Positions 9,412 to 18,035 of a stretch of DNA of 64,000 nt are shown here, in pieces. Where the stretch lies: NCBI GenBank assembly GCA_028101965.1, contig JAOHMI010000004.1:20595-84594 (forward strand), written 5' to 3'. Made by a program: the position numbers and the translations under genes. The stretch's first letter is position 1. The number at the start of each line of letters is the position of its first letter. The stretch comes from Bacteriovoracaceae bacterium. GTDB taxonomy: Bacteria > Bdellovibrionota > Bacteriovoracia > Bacteriovoracales > Bacteriovoracaceae. Below the pieces are notes generated by a model. It was not told the DNA's origin. It did no database searches and saw nothing but the letters and a program-made list of their open reading frames with translations.

Positions 9412-12400
9412 TTGTACTATCACGTGGCAGCACTCGTTTTTTCTTGTGGTTTACTTTGCTCTTCCATCAGCTTCGCACAAAAATGGAACCTGGTTAAAAA
9501 TGGAGGCTTTGAAGAGAGAATTGGAATATCTTGTCCAACAGCTTATGAAACTTTGGACAGGAGCTTTGTTGCCAATTGGCAGGGAACAGATTCGGAAATT
9601 TTAGTTAAAGATTGTCCTCAATGGGGATGGGATGCCAATATTGGCTCGACTCCCTATACTTCAACAAACTTTTGTGAACTTAGCAATACTACGGTTCCTG
9701 AAAATAATGTTTATGCAGGTTTCTTTGTAAAATCCGGATCTCGTTCAGAAAATGTGGGCGGAGATTTAAGAACATCATTGCTTCCCAATGTGACTTATCA
9801 AGTAACCGTAGATGTGGCCTTAAGTAAATCCTACCCAAACCAATCAGGAGATCAACCCTATAAAGGGGTGATGAAGAATTTTGAGTGGCAATTTGTCAGC
9901 GAACCCTATAATGTCCATGGAGCTTCACTTTATATTCCTGGTCATGGAAATATTCCCACAGGACCAGTCAATGACACATGGACTAATACTTATACAATAC
10001 CTCGCTCTACCACTCCTAATGATTGGTTTACTTTTGATTATTTTCAATTAAAGGAAACTCCGGCTAACCCAGAAACTCCTTATTTGAATGTAAGTATTGC
10101 GGATCATCCTAATGGAACCACAGGAACAGTTCATGATGCAATTGGGATGCCTTCTAATAATAATCCCAACTTGATGTACTACAAATGGTTTACTATTTCG
10201 AGAGAACTCGCCCCTGGAAATTTCCCCACTGACAAAGAGCACTTCGTTTTTGGTATGTTTTATAATCCTTCTGGGGGGAACTATACAGTAAACAATGCGG
10301 CCAGTTCCCCTGTATGCACTTCTGATAATTTTTCAGCATTTTGCGATACTGGTGGAGCTCCTTTTTGCCCATCTGCAGGGGCAACCCCGCAATGTCCTAA
10401 CGGTGGACAAGTAGCCTGTCAAATGACAGGACCTCCTACAGGTAACCCAGATGAAGATGACCCCTTTCTTAACTTCCCTATTTGCCCTCACAGTAATGGG
10501 AATGCATACTATTTTATGGATAACGTTTCACTAACGTGCGACCCTAAAATTGAAATGGATATTCAGATTCAAAATCAAGGAACAGGCCAGCCAATTGCTG
10601 GATTTCAGAATTGGAAAGAAGCTCTAGAACACACTAGCACCCATGTGGAACAAATCTATTGTGGAACTAACATAAATTTAAGAGGAACTCAGGAGAACAT
10701 TGCAGCACAAGACGGTCACCGCTGGAGTGTTTATTCTCACTTACCAGGAGAACCCAGTTCAGGCGATAATACTAATAAATGTACTCCTAATTATACTGAA
10801 AGAAGGATCTATCAAACTGATAACTCTCCATGGGTTGGCAACGGACCTTTTAGTATGGAGACTTTATTAGAATACAAATATCGGAATGGTCCAGAATACT
10901 GGTCTAGCAATTTATTTGATTCTAGTCAGAACTTTATCACTTTACGAGATAATGAGCAGGTAACAATTATCAATGAAGGAAGCTGCCACCGAATTGCTGA
11001 ATCAACTGATCCAGAGGCGAACTCACCATTTCTAGGAAAACATTATACTTTAGAGGTTATTCCCCCTGTTTTAGATATTCAAGTTCAAGAGACTGTTCCT
11101 CCAACTAATCCTGCACCAAACCCAGAAATGATATTAGGTTTAGGCTTAGATAAATCAGATCCCATTGAAATGATGTGCGGAGACGACCTACAGATTCATG
11201 GAACAGTAACTAATATGAATAATAATTTGGTTCAATGGTTTTTCAAAACTGATTTGCCAGATGGCCAAATTTTAGCTGGTAGTGAAACTTTTTCGGCGAA
11301 TGATAATATTAAAAGAATCAGTGAAATCATTGGAAATAATGAAATTCCACGTTCTGAGAATGGAGATGCAGATGTTGAAGTTGGATTGGCCGGGTCATGT
11401 AACTCAGGTCCAATTAGAACCGTACGAGCAGGTGGAGACAAAAGGTTTTTTCGCCTAAAAATGGAACCACCGACAATAACTGGTGGTGGTGAAATTAATT
11501 GTGCTGATTTAGACAACTCTGAAACTGGGCTTGTGACTGGACTAAGTTCAATCAACCCTACTTTAAGAGACATGAACTGGAAAGTTAGTATTATTCAAAA
11601 TTCAACTTTAAACCCACAACCCCAAGTGGGAATAACAAATCAAAACTTTAATCTATCTGACCCAAATGGTTTACAAGAAGTTACCATTCAGACTCTTTTG
11701 GAAAGCACCGATCTTAATAATGTAAGTTTAGTTGATGGAGATATAATTGAAATTGGCTTTGGTGATCAGTGTACAGGGCCAATTAAGTCTGACTTCCAAT
11801 ACAAAAAAGTTCAATTTACAATAGTAGGAGATCCTCTGGAAATGGATGTCTTTAAAGAAGTTGGTGTTTGTGATGGAGCAGTCGATGTGGATGAAAATAC
11901 AGTTGATGTATTAACTCCCCCCTTATTTCGAGTTATGGGAGAAGGATTAACAGATAAAGTTGATTGGGTCATTTATGACGTTAATGATGAGGGTGTTCCT
12001 CCAGTAGAAATAAGTCGTAAACTCCACGGACAATTTAACACTTATTTAATTGATCCTAAGTACGACAGTATGAGAGATGGAAGTGGAAGAAACTTCGCTA
12101 GCATTCGCGTAAATATGCAAAAATTATTTGAAGATTTTTCAATTAATTTTAACATTCAAGATCGAAATAAAGTTTTAATTAAAGGCTTTGCTAGAGATTC
12201 AGGAAACTGTGGTTCTTCAGCTGGTCGAGAAGTAAAAGTAGCCCACATAGCCGCTGGTGTTCCAATTTTTCATCCAAACGTATTTACACCAAACGGAGAT
12301 GGAATTAATGAGAAGCCCCTCCTAGGTGTTGGCTCACCAGAGACGAATAATGGTCCATCTGAAACATTTCATGTTGGAAAAGGAAAGTATAAGGTTTTCG

Positions 12401-12591
12401 ATCGCTGGGGAGAACTTGTTTACGCACAAGATGTTCCTAATTTAAGCTTCAATTCTGAGTTTACTTTAGACTGGGATGGAACCTTTAAAGGTCAACCTCT
12501 CAATCCTGCAGTTTTTGTTTGGTTTTACGAATACTCTTCAGAAGTTTGTCCCAGTATTTTAATGAAAGGTGATATTACCCTTATCAGATAA
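9412..12591 (+). CDS. large secreted protein with T9SS type B (CHU_C-like) C-terminus
   Basis: A 1059-residue exported protein. The signal peptide ends near SISFAQ. An N-terminal NLVKNGGFEE region with paired cysteines resembles the carbohydrate-binding-like start of many Bacteroidetes secreted proteins. Several beta-rich repeats with cysteines follow. The last 90 residues (FTPNGDGINEKPLLG, YKVFDRWGELVY, WDGTFKGQPL, GVFVWFYEY-like strand, KGDITLIR end) match the gliding-motility C-terminal sorting domain of type IX secretion type B cargo. The start is TTG at 9412, seven bases after AGAGGA; no nearer ATG precedes the signal peptide. It lies between a ureohydrolase and a terminator and is probably monocistronic. 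The family match is strong, but whether this cell has a type IX system is unknown. Confidence 0.85.
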   Translation: MYYHVAALVFSCGLLCSSISFAQKWNLVKNGGFEERIGISCPTAYETLDRSFVANWQGTDSEILVKDCPQWGWDANIGSTPYTSTNFCELSNTTVPENNVYAGFFVKSGSRSENVGGDLRTSLLPNVTYQVTVDVALSKSYPNQSGDQPYKGVMKNFEWQFVSEPYNVHGASLYIPGHGNIPTGPVNDTWTNTYTIPRSTTPNDWFTFDYFQLKETPANPETPYLNVSIADHPNGTTGTVHDAIGMPSNNNPNLMYYKWFTISRELAPGNFPTDKEHFVFGMFYNPSGGNYTVNNAASSPVCTSDNFSAFCDTGGAPFCPSAGATPQCPNGGQVACQMTGPPTGNPDEDDPFLNFPICPHSNGNAYYFMDNVSLTCDPKIEMDIQIQNQGTGQPIAGFQNWKEALEHTSTHVEQIYCGTNINLRGTQENIAAQDGHRWSVYSHLPGEPSSGDNTNKCTPNYTERRIYQTDNSPWVGNGPFSMETLLEYKYRNGPEYWSSNLFDSSQNFITLRDNEQVTIINEGSCHRIAESTDPEANSPFLGKHYTLEVIPPVLDIQVQETVPPTNPAPNPEMILGLGLDKSDPIEMMCGDDLQIHGTVTNMNNNLVQWFFKTDLPDGQILAGSETFSANDNIKRISEIIGNNEIPRSENGDADVEVGLAGSCNSGPIRTVRAGGDKRFFRLKMEPPTITGGGEINCADLDNSETGLVTGLSSINPTLRDMNWKVSIIQNSTLNPQPQVGITNQNFNLSDPNGLQEVTIQTLLESTDLNNVSLVDGDIIEIGFGDQCTGPIKSDFQYKKVQFTIVGDPLEMDVFKEVGVCDGAVDVDENTVDVLTPPLFRVMGEGLTDKVDWVIYDVNDEGVPPVEISRKLHGQFNTYLIDPKYDSMRDGSGRNFASIRVNMQKLFEDFSINFNIQDRNKVLIKGFARDSGNCGSSAGREVKVAHIAAGVPIFHPNVFTPNGDGINEKPLLGVGSPETNNGPSETFHVGKGKYKVFDRWGELVYAQDVPNLSFNSEFTLDWDGTFKGQPLNPAVFVWFYEYSSEVCPSILMKGDITLIR

Positions 12592-12693
12592 AAATTATTT
12601 TCTTTTAATTGATCAGGACATTAAACCTACTCGGGTTAAAAGTTCTTTAATTAATACCCATCTTATTAAAAAAGTTTTTTAATTTATTAAAAT

Positions 12694-12728
12694 AAAAAAG
12701 CCCAAAGGGGGACCTTCGGGCTTTTTTC
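12694..12728 (+). terminator. strong intrinsic terminator
   Basis: AAAAAAGCCC pairs with GGGCTTTTTT, with an inner AAGG/CCTT stem and a GGGA loop, and ends in a run of six T. It sits about 100 bp after the 1059-residue gene. Because the stem is flanked by A on one side and T on the other, it could also stop transcripts from the minus strand. Confidence 0.9.
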
Positions 12729-13093
12729 GAGAGACATAAGGAGAAGCTATAAAAAAATCCTTTCTTCATAACTCCGACACACACACCTTTATTAAAGCAA
12801 TGTTTGTGCCAACTTTTGCAATAGATAACTAACTAAAAAGACATGAGTTTTCAAATGAGTGGGTCAAAAGACTGACGTATCTGGAGTCGGTAACACAACG
12901 CAAAGAATTCGATGATTTATCTCAGGAATTATTATTTTTACCTCAGCTCGAAGGTAAAATTAAATGATTTCAAACAGACAATCCTGAGTTTGGAGGAACA
13001 AGAAACTCTAGGAGAAGGATTTTATTACTGAGGGAGCATACAAAGAAGTATGTGACCGAAATGATAAAAGTCTTCGCCCCCCAGATTCAACGT
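12729..13093. other. gene-free stretch with a possible decayed coding fragment
   Basis: No intact gene is seen between the terminator and the M15 peptidase gene. One plus-strand frame is open at 12833-12967 without a start codon and reads like protein (EWVKRLTYLESVTQRK, then FDDLSQELLFLPQLEG). After its stop the same frame stays open into the next gene, and another frame gives SLEEQETLGEGFYY. This could be a remnant of a lost gene, or chance in AT-rich DNA. No repeat ends were recognised. Confidence 0.3.
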
Positions 13094-13771
13094 TTATTCC
13101 GAATTCAGGTTATTTTTAACAAATCGATTAAAGATCTCTTCCAATCGATCTTCAATAAAGTCTTTTAAATGAAATGAACTTTGGGTTAAGTTTTTTTTGA
13201 ATATATCAATGGTGTACGCGTCGTTAAAACCTGAAGATACTTGCTGAAAGCTTACATGCCAAGGCTCCACTGCAATACCTCCTCGGTCCCTATCATAAGG
13301 AAGAAGCAAGTTAGGATTTTCCTTGGAAGTTTCATCTTGCAAAAAGAGATTTAGCTTTTCAAAGTCTGTTTGGTACTCTTGCTCGGTTAATTTAACTAAA
13401 GTTCTCTCTTTTATATTTAAATCATAGATATCTAGGTCGGTTCCCCAATGATGACGACTGGCCCCTGGTATGGCCGAAAAGCGGCAAATAGCATCGATAA
13501 GTTCATCTTCCGATAACTCATCTGGGATCACAAGTTGTCCTTGATCATCGAATATCTTTCGTTTTCCTGTAACCTTATCATTCCAGATTTTTGCTTGAGC
13601 CTCATAGCTTCGATAAGCGGAAACGATCTGTAAATTTATTCCACTCCGCATGGCCTTAGATTGTAATGTAATAAAAGACTTTACCACATCCTGATGAAGC
13701 ATAAATTTTTGTTCACCACCAAAGTACTTTAGATTGTTTTGTAAACGTCCGGTTAAGAATTCGAAGGCCAT
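13094..13771 (-). CDS. M15 (VanY/DacB-like) D-Ala-D-Ala carboxypeptidase
   Basis: A 225-residue M15 zinc carboxypeptidase, a family that trims D-alanine from peptidoglycan stems. SAYRSYEAQAKIW, the metal motif GASRHHWGTDLDIYD (SxHxxGxxxD) and the catalytic EPWHVSF are all present. No signal peptide is visible at the start used (ATG at 13771), so export, if it occurs, is not by an obvious Sec signal; a predator could also act on wall material differently. The gene stands alone and its end faces the terminator at 12.7 kb. Confidence 0.88.
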   Translation of the reverse strand: MAFEFLTGRLQNNLKYFGGEQKFMLHQDVVKSFITLQSKAMRSGINLQIVSAYRSYEAQAKIWNDKVTGKRKIFDDQGQLVIPDELSEDELIDAICRFSAIPGASRHHWGTDLDIYDLNIKERTLVKLTEQEYQTDFEKLNLFLQDETSKENPNLLLPYDRDRGGIAVEPWHVSFQQVSSGFNDAYTIDIFKKNLTQSSFHLKDFIEDRLEEIFNRFVKNNLNSE

Positions 13772-14075
13772 GATAGATCCCTGGGGGTTTTAACTATTAT
13801 AGCTTAATCCGGGATGAGGAGAAATAAAGAAATCAATCAAATGACTAAAACTGACCTTTGTAGTTGCCCTTGCCAATTTACCTCAAGTTAATTTTTAGCA
13901 CCAATCAGTTATCGAATAAAACATACTTTTTATTTGTAAATTGTTGATTCTAATCACTTTCAGGCTAATTAACATTTCTGTTGAAATTATCCTTGATGAA
14001 TATTTTTCGAACATAATTGATCTTCCCCCTATAACTCGTAGATTAGATCTACCCAATTTATTTCAGAGGAACGTT
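13772..14075. other. divergent intergenic region
   Basis: About 300 bp between the M15 peptidase gene and the first of two tandem paralogues. It must hold the promoters of both. I see no convincing -35/-10 pair, repeat or RNA. One 16-codon ORF (13841-13891, CSCPC motif) lacks adequate support. Confidence 0.4.
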
Positions 14076-14492
14076 ATGAGAAATTTATTATTCACTAGTC
14101 TACTAGTTTTTAGTCAAACACTTTTATCAATCTCTTTCAATTGCTCCAGTAAAGACAACAAAGCTGCTGTTGCATTTAATCTTTTTTATGTACCAATAAT
14201 AGAAAGAATCGAAGATGGAGCAGATGTCCTTCATGCTTATTTATCCTCAACAAATATGGGAAATATATTTTTTAAGTTCCCCAGTAGCAAGGTAAATAAA
14301 ATTAAAGTTGGTTGGAAGGATGGGTATGCATTCTTGTACAATAATTATTTACATGTAGGATCTGAGTACCATCTTGTTTGGGGAAACCGCAAGGATGATC
14401 CATATCTTGTTTATAATATGCATTCAAATGAAGGGACAATTTTTTACAATGAAAAGAAATATACAATTGATAATTGTAGCCATCAAGAATAA
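14076..14492 (+). CDS. secreted hypothetical protein, tandem paralogue A
   Basis: A 138-residue exported protein with a signal peptide (RNLLFTSLLVFSQTLLS) and two cysteines that may pair (FNCSSK near residue 25, IDNCSH at the end). I do not recognise the family. It is paralogous to the next gene: IEDGADVLHAY aligns with IEDGSDILQAY, YLHVGSEYHLVWG with MLHAGSGYDLIRG, and KYTIDNCS with RYNIQNCT. ATG at 14076 follows AGAGGA; an upstream in-frame ATG at 13941 would bury the signal peptide 45 residues inside. The downstream paralogue begins 32 bp later. Confidence 0.7.
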   Translation: MRNLLFTSLLVFSQTLLSISFNCSSKDNKAAVAFNLFYVPIIERIEDGADVLHAYLSSTNMGNIFFKFPSSKVNKIKVGWKDGYAFLYNNYLHVGSEYHLVWGNRKDDPYLVYNMHSNEGTIFYNEKKYTIDNCSHQE

Positions 14493-14524
14493 TTCTAAAA
14501 AACAAAACATTATAAGAGGCATTT

Positions 14525-15046
14525 ATGAAATACATACTCATCATTTTATTTTTATCAATTTATATCCACTTGAGTGCGACTGCTAATAAGATCCATAATG
14601 AATTAATGATTTGCTCATCAAAAAGTGGCGATTATAGAGCTGAATTGGACTTAGAAAAGGAAATCAGGAATTTCAAAAAAATTGAAGATGGTTCTGATAT
14701 TTTACAAGCTTATGGAAATTCTCCTAATTTAGGTATTTTTAACATTTATGATACAAGAAACAATCAACTTAAAAAAATCTATGTGGTCGATGTGAATGAT
14801 GGATTTGTGTTTGCTGACCTTTCAAATAATATGCTTCATGCGGGGTCAGGATATGATCTGATTAGGGGAAAAATTCACAATGACTTCCAACTTACTTACA
14901 ATATTAAAATTCAAGAGGGATCAATGATGATCTTCGGTGAAAGATATAATATCCAAAACTGCACTTTACCCAAAACTTTATTAAGCAATTCTAATAAATC
15001 CATTAATAATTCGGATATAAACTCAAATATCCATATTAAAAATTAG
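14525..15046 (+). CDS. secreted hypothetical protein, tandem paralogue B
   Basis: A 173-residue exported protein, paralogous to the gene at 14076 over about 110 residues. It has a signal peptide (KYILIILFLSIYIHLSA), the shared IEDGSDILQAY and GSGYDLIRG blocks, and the same cysteine pair (LMICSSK and IQNCT). It has an additional Asn/Ser-rich tail of about 25 residues. Function is unknown. The two genes probably form an operon (32 bp apart, RBS AAGAGGC). It converges on the 766-residue gene with only 7 bp between the stops. Confidence 0.7.
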   Translation: MKYILIILFLSIYIHLSATANKIHNELMICSSKSGDYRAELDLEKEIRNFKKIEDGSDILQAYGNSPNLGIFNIYDTRNNQLKKIYVVDVNDGFVFADLSNNMLHAGSGYDLIRGKIHNDFQLTYNIKIQEGSMMIFGERYNIQNCTLPKTLLSNSNKSINNSDINSNIHIKN

Positions 15047-15053
15047 TGAGAAC

Positions 15054-17354
15054 TTAGTTTGTGTCTTCTTCTTCTTTAAATAAGTTCTTTAACCCCGACT
15101 GATGATAACGATGAGTAATAACTTCGAATAAATTTTGATGTGAATTTTCATTAATCTCATTTAAGCTATACTGCTCATTCATAGCCGCATCAACTTCGGA
15201 TTGGTTAAATTTTCCTTGAGATAGACCACCAGGCGTCGTTCCACCAGAGTTGAAATCCCAATCATCACCACCTCCACTATTTGGGCTAGACTTTGCTCCA
15301 CCTCCAAATGAGTGTTTAGTAATATTAAGCTGCTCACGAGCACTTTTTAAAATGTCTTTAGGATCACTTGAAGGTTTAATGGCTTTACTAGCAGCGATAC
15401 TATTATTGACCGCACTACTTGGAGCTTTTCCTCCGTAAGCACGGCGAATATTATTATGTGCGCGAGCAACAAATCCATCGTTTATTTTTTTCCAGGATTT
15501 TGCATCGGCTTTTCCTTTTGCATCTGCTTCTTTTACTAACTTACTAGCAATAGCTTTTGCTGCCTTAATGGCATTATTACCAGCAGCATCAAAATTTGTG
15601 TTACCTGACCCAAAGCTATCTGATAGAGCTGCATTTGCCCCAGCCCCTAGTTGGTTATACCAAGCAGTGTTAGTTAGCCCAGGGAAACCACTCATCTTTT
15701 TTAACTTCATACATGAGTTTCCTTTTTTACATTTGCATTTTGGGTCCCATTTCGATTGAGAATCAATACAACCTACCCGATCGTTTCCAGGGGTGTTATT
15801 ATAGTTTGTAGAAGCAAGTGCTTTTTTCTTTCCCAAATAAGCTTGGCAAATATCATTATTAGTTCTATTTACATTCCAAGTTCCACCTTCGTTTAAACAG
15901 AAACAATTCTCATTACCTGCTTTATTTCGCTGCCTGTCTTCTTTACTACAAGAATTTGAATACGAATCTGCAAACATTTGAAAAGTGACTTCTCTCGCTT
16001 CAGAGTTTTCTTTTTCTCTTTTATACTTATCTGCAAAGATTCCCGACATGGTTGCTCCAGCTGAAGCAATAATGATTCGAGTTAAAGGAATCTCCATTAA
16101 GCAACCTGGTCCATCTTGAAAGTGATCAGAGTAAGAATAAAGTATGGCAATAGCTGAAAGACCAGCTAAACTATATTGAACTCCTTTATTAGCTCCAATT
16201 CCAGAGTTTTGTGGGTCAGATTCATTTGCATAAGCCACTGGAAACATATTATTCAATATTTTCAGAAATTGTTTTTCTAAGGAATCATTTAATAAACGAC
16301 CCGAGCCTGGTACCAATTTATATTCACGATTAAGTCTGCCATTTCTAATATGAGGACCAGAATTGATGTCATCATAAATTGGTTCATTTTCCCATTCTTT
16401 TTGAATCTCCTTATATAATTTATCATCTCTCTTTTGCTGTTTTGCATCTGCTCTTTCAGCTTTTAATTTTTCCGACTCGCAACCAGAATTCACTGGTGGT
16501 TTTGTTAAACCTCCTTGAATTGCTTCAAATCCTGCGTATAAAGCGGCTGCGGAATACAAAAGAGCTGCATTCTTGTGAGCTTTGCTTTTTGCTTCAAAAA
16601 ACTCTTGCATATCATTTTCTGTATCAATCATATATTGATTTGATTGTTGCTGCAGCTCCAATCTTTCGTCACGATTTGTGCTATCAATTGGCTCATAACG
16701 AGATAAATCCACCTCTCCATTTGCATCCTCACCTGAATCATAATCAGGCTTTAATTTCAAGCCAATTGTTAATGCCGTGGTTGCACGACTTTCAACTTTT
16801 TCAAGGTATTTTTTATTTTGATTAGCTTCGCCTAAAACTGCGATTAAGGTTGCTCCTGTCATAGCGTGAATAGAAAGTGCTGTCCCGCTAGTCCACTTAG
16901 ATTTAAAACTAGATTTCTTTTTATTAAGTTGTTTTAAATACCAAAAAATAGGTAAAATTCCAGGCGCTGCAAAAGCTAATGTATGAGCTAACATTTTTTT
17001 TCGCCTTTCCGGATCTGGAAGATATTTATCCTGAACGCCAGGTACGTCTGAGTTCAATTCGGCCATAATATTTTTTAGACATTCAGTTACTTTTTCATTC
17101 CCACCCAAGACTAAGCAATTCCTGGCAGCTTCATCTGCTCTTGAAAACTTCTCTTGCTTTATACAGCCCCTTAAACCTTCATGCCATCGCCACCCCTGAC
17201 TTGCAGCTGCTAAGCATTCTTCTTTTGATGAACCTCTTCCGATAGCAGCATAAGCCTGGCCAAACTTAGGAGGGTTGATAATGAAGGGAAAGCTAAAAAC
17301 GAATAAATAAATCAGAAGATAGCAAGTGGTGTATTTTAAAAATTTTTTAATCAT
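15054..17354 (-). CDS. large multi-span membrane/secreted protein, unknown
   Basis: A 766-residue protein that I do not recognise. It starts with a signal or anchor segment (residues 8-27), followed by hydrophobic segments near 125-142, 157-175, 263-280, 388-405 and 415-433, giving four or five possible membrane spans. A cysteine-rich stretch (about 470-570: ENCFCLNEGG, DPKCKCKKGNSC) follows. The tail is Ala-, Ser- and Gly-rich with low complexity (FGGGAKSSPNSGGGDDW). The layout suggests an envelope protein with an exported Cys-rich domain. A 95-residue secreted protein gene is just upstream on the same strand (77 bp), so they may be co-transcribed. Confidence 0.65.
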   Translation of the reverse strand: MIKKFLKYTTCYLLIYLFVFSFPFIINPPKFGQAYAAIGRGSSKEECLAAASQGWRWHEGLRGCIKQEKFSRADEAARNCLVLGGNEKVTECLKNIMAELNSDVPGVQDKYLPDPERRKKMLAHTLAFAAPGILPIFWYLKQLNKKKSSFKSKWTSGTALSIHAMTGATLIAVLGEANQNKKYLEKVESRATTALTIGLKLKPDYDSGEDANGEVDLSRYEPIDSTNRDERLELQQQSNQYMIDTENDMQEFFEAKSKAHKNAALLYSAAALYAGFEAIQGGLTKPPVNSGCESEKLKAERADAKQQKRDDKLYKEIQKEWENEPIYDDINSGPHIRNGRLNREYKLVPGSGRLLNDSLEKQFLKILNNMFPVAYANESDPQNSGIGANKGVQYSLAGLSAIAILYSYSDHFQDGPGCLMEIPLTRIIIASAGATMSGIFADKYKREKENSEAREVTFQMFADSYSNSCSKEDRQRNKAGNENCFCLNEGGTWNVNRTNNDICQAYLGKKKALASTNYNNTPGNDRVGCIDSQSKWDPKCKCKKGNSCMKLKKMSGFPGLTNTAWYNQLGAGANAALSDSFGSGNTNFDAAGNNAIKAAKAIASKLVKEADAKGKADAKSWKKINDGFVARAHNNIRRAYGGKAPSSAVNNSIAASKAIKPSSDPKDILKSAREQLNITKHSFGGGAKSSPNSGGGDDWDFNSGGTTPGGLSQGKFNQSEVDAAMNEQYSLNEINENSHQNLFEVITHRYHQSGLKNLFKEEEDTN

Positions 17355-17431
17355 AATTCCCTTGAGCCTTTCATGGTTCTCTTCCTATTTTATCCTTTAT
17401 TCGTGCTGGATAAAATGGGGTAAAAAGTAAT

Positions 17432-17719
17432 CTACTCAGCTTTAACTATTTCAGGTTTCCCTTCAGCGTTGTAATCATAAGATAAAACTTGAAAGGAATT
17501 ATTCTGAGTAAAGAGGTTTATTTTTTTTGAATCTTTACTGGCCAGTTGACGGCTTTGCTTTTTAGCTTGAATTGCATGCTTCTTGGATTTTATACATGTA
17601 CCCTTCTCCTGAGATTCACCAGCATGAGTCAATGTGACAAATAGCGACATAATAATGAGAATTAAAATCTTTTGAACTACTGATTGAGATAAATAATTAA
17701 AGAATATCTTCATATTCAA
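17432..17719 (-). CDS. small secreted hypothetical protein
   Basis: A 95-residue protein with a signal peptide (VVQKILILIIMSLFVTL, cleavage near THA-GES). The mature part is lysine-rich, has one cysteine, and ends in a short strand-like NSFQVLSYDYNAEGKPEI segment. No family is recognised. It lies upstream of the 766-residue membrane protein gene on the same strand and probably heads that unit. The small size makes the call less sure than its neighbours, but the signal peptide supports it. Confidence 0.55.
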   Translation of the reverse strand: MNMKIFFNYLSQSVVQKILILIIMSLFVTLTHAGESQEKGTCIKSKKHAIQAKKQSRQLASKDSKKINLFTQNNSFQVLSYDYNAEGKPEIVKAE

Positions 17720-18035
17720 TCCTTATAAATTATCTCACCTGTGCGCTCCATCTTCCTCCAAGAGCTAATCATATTATATCTAATTTAAAGAGCTTAGCTG
17801 ATAGAAATTCAATTAAGTATTTAATTATCTTAATGACGAACTGCGTCCAATATTTACATGAGTGCCCATAATAGTTGGCAATTTCATCAAAATAGTATTC
17901 TTGCTCACTCTTACTTAACGCAGGTTATCTTTTGCGTAAAAAATTTACCCTTACGAGAATCTCCTATTCTTATCAATTTGCGGTTGCTAGCCATTACATA
18001 ATGTATTCACTTTTGGAACATCGGAAAGGAAAGAA
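17720..18035. other. divergent intergenic region
   Basis: About 315 bp between two divergent secreted-protein genes. The only structure noticed is an imperfect inverted repeat ACGCA...TGCGT near 17920-17940 and a weak TTGCGG/TAATGT pair near 17980 for the VWA gene. No RNA gene or ORF of note. Confidence 0.35.

Noticed and set aside
13841..13891. 16-codon ORF with a CSCPC motif.
   Set aside because: Too short, and the purine-rich start region is weak evidence.
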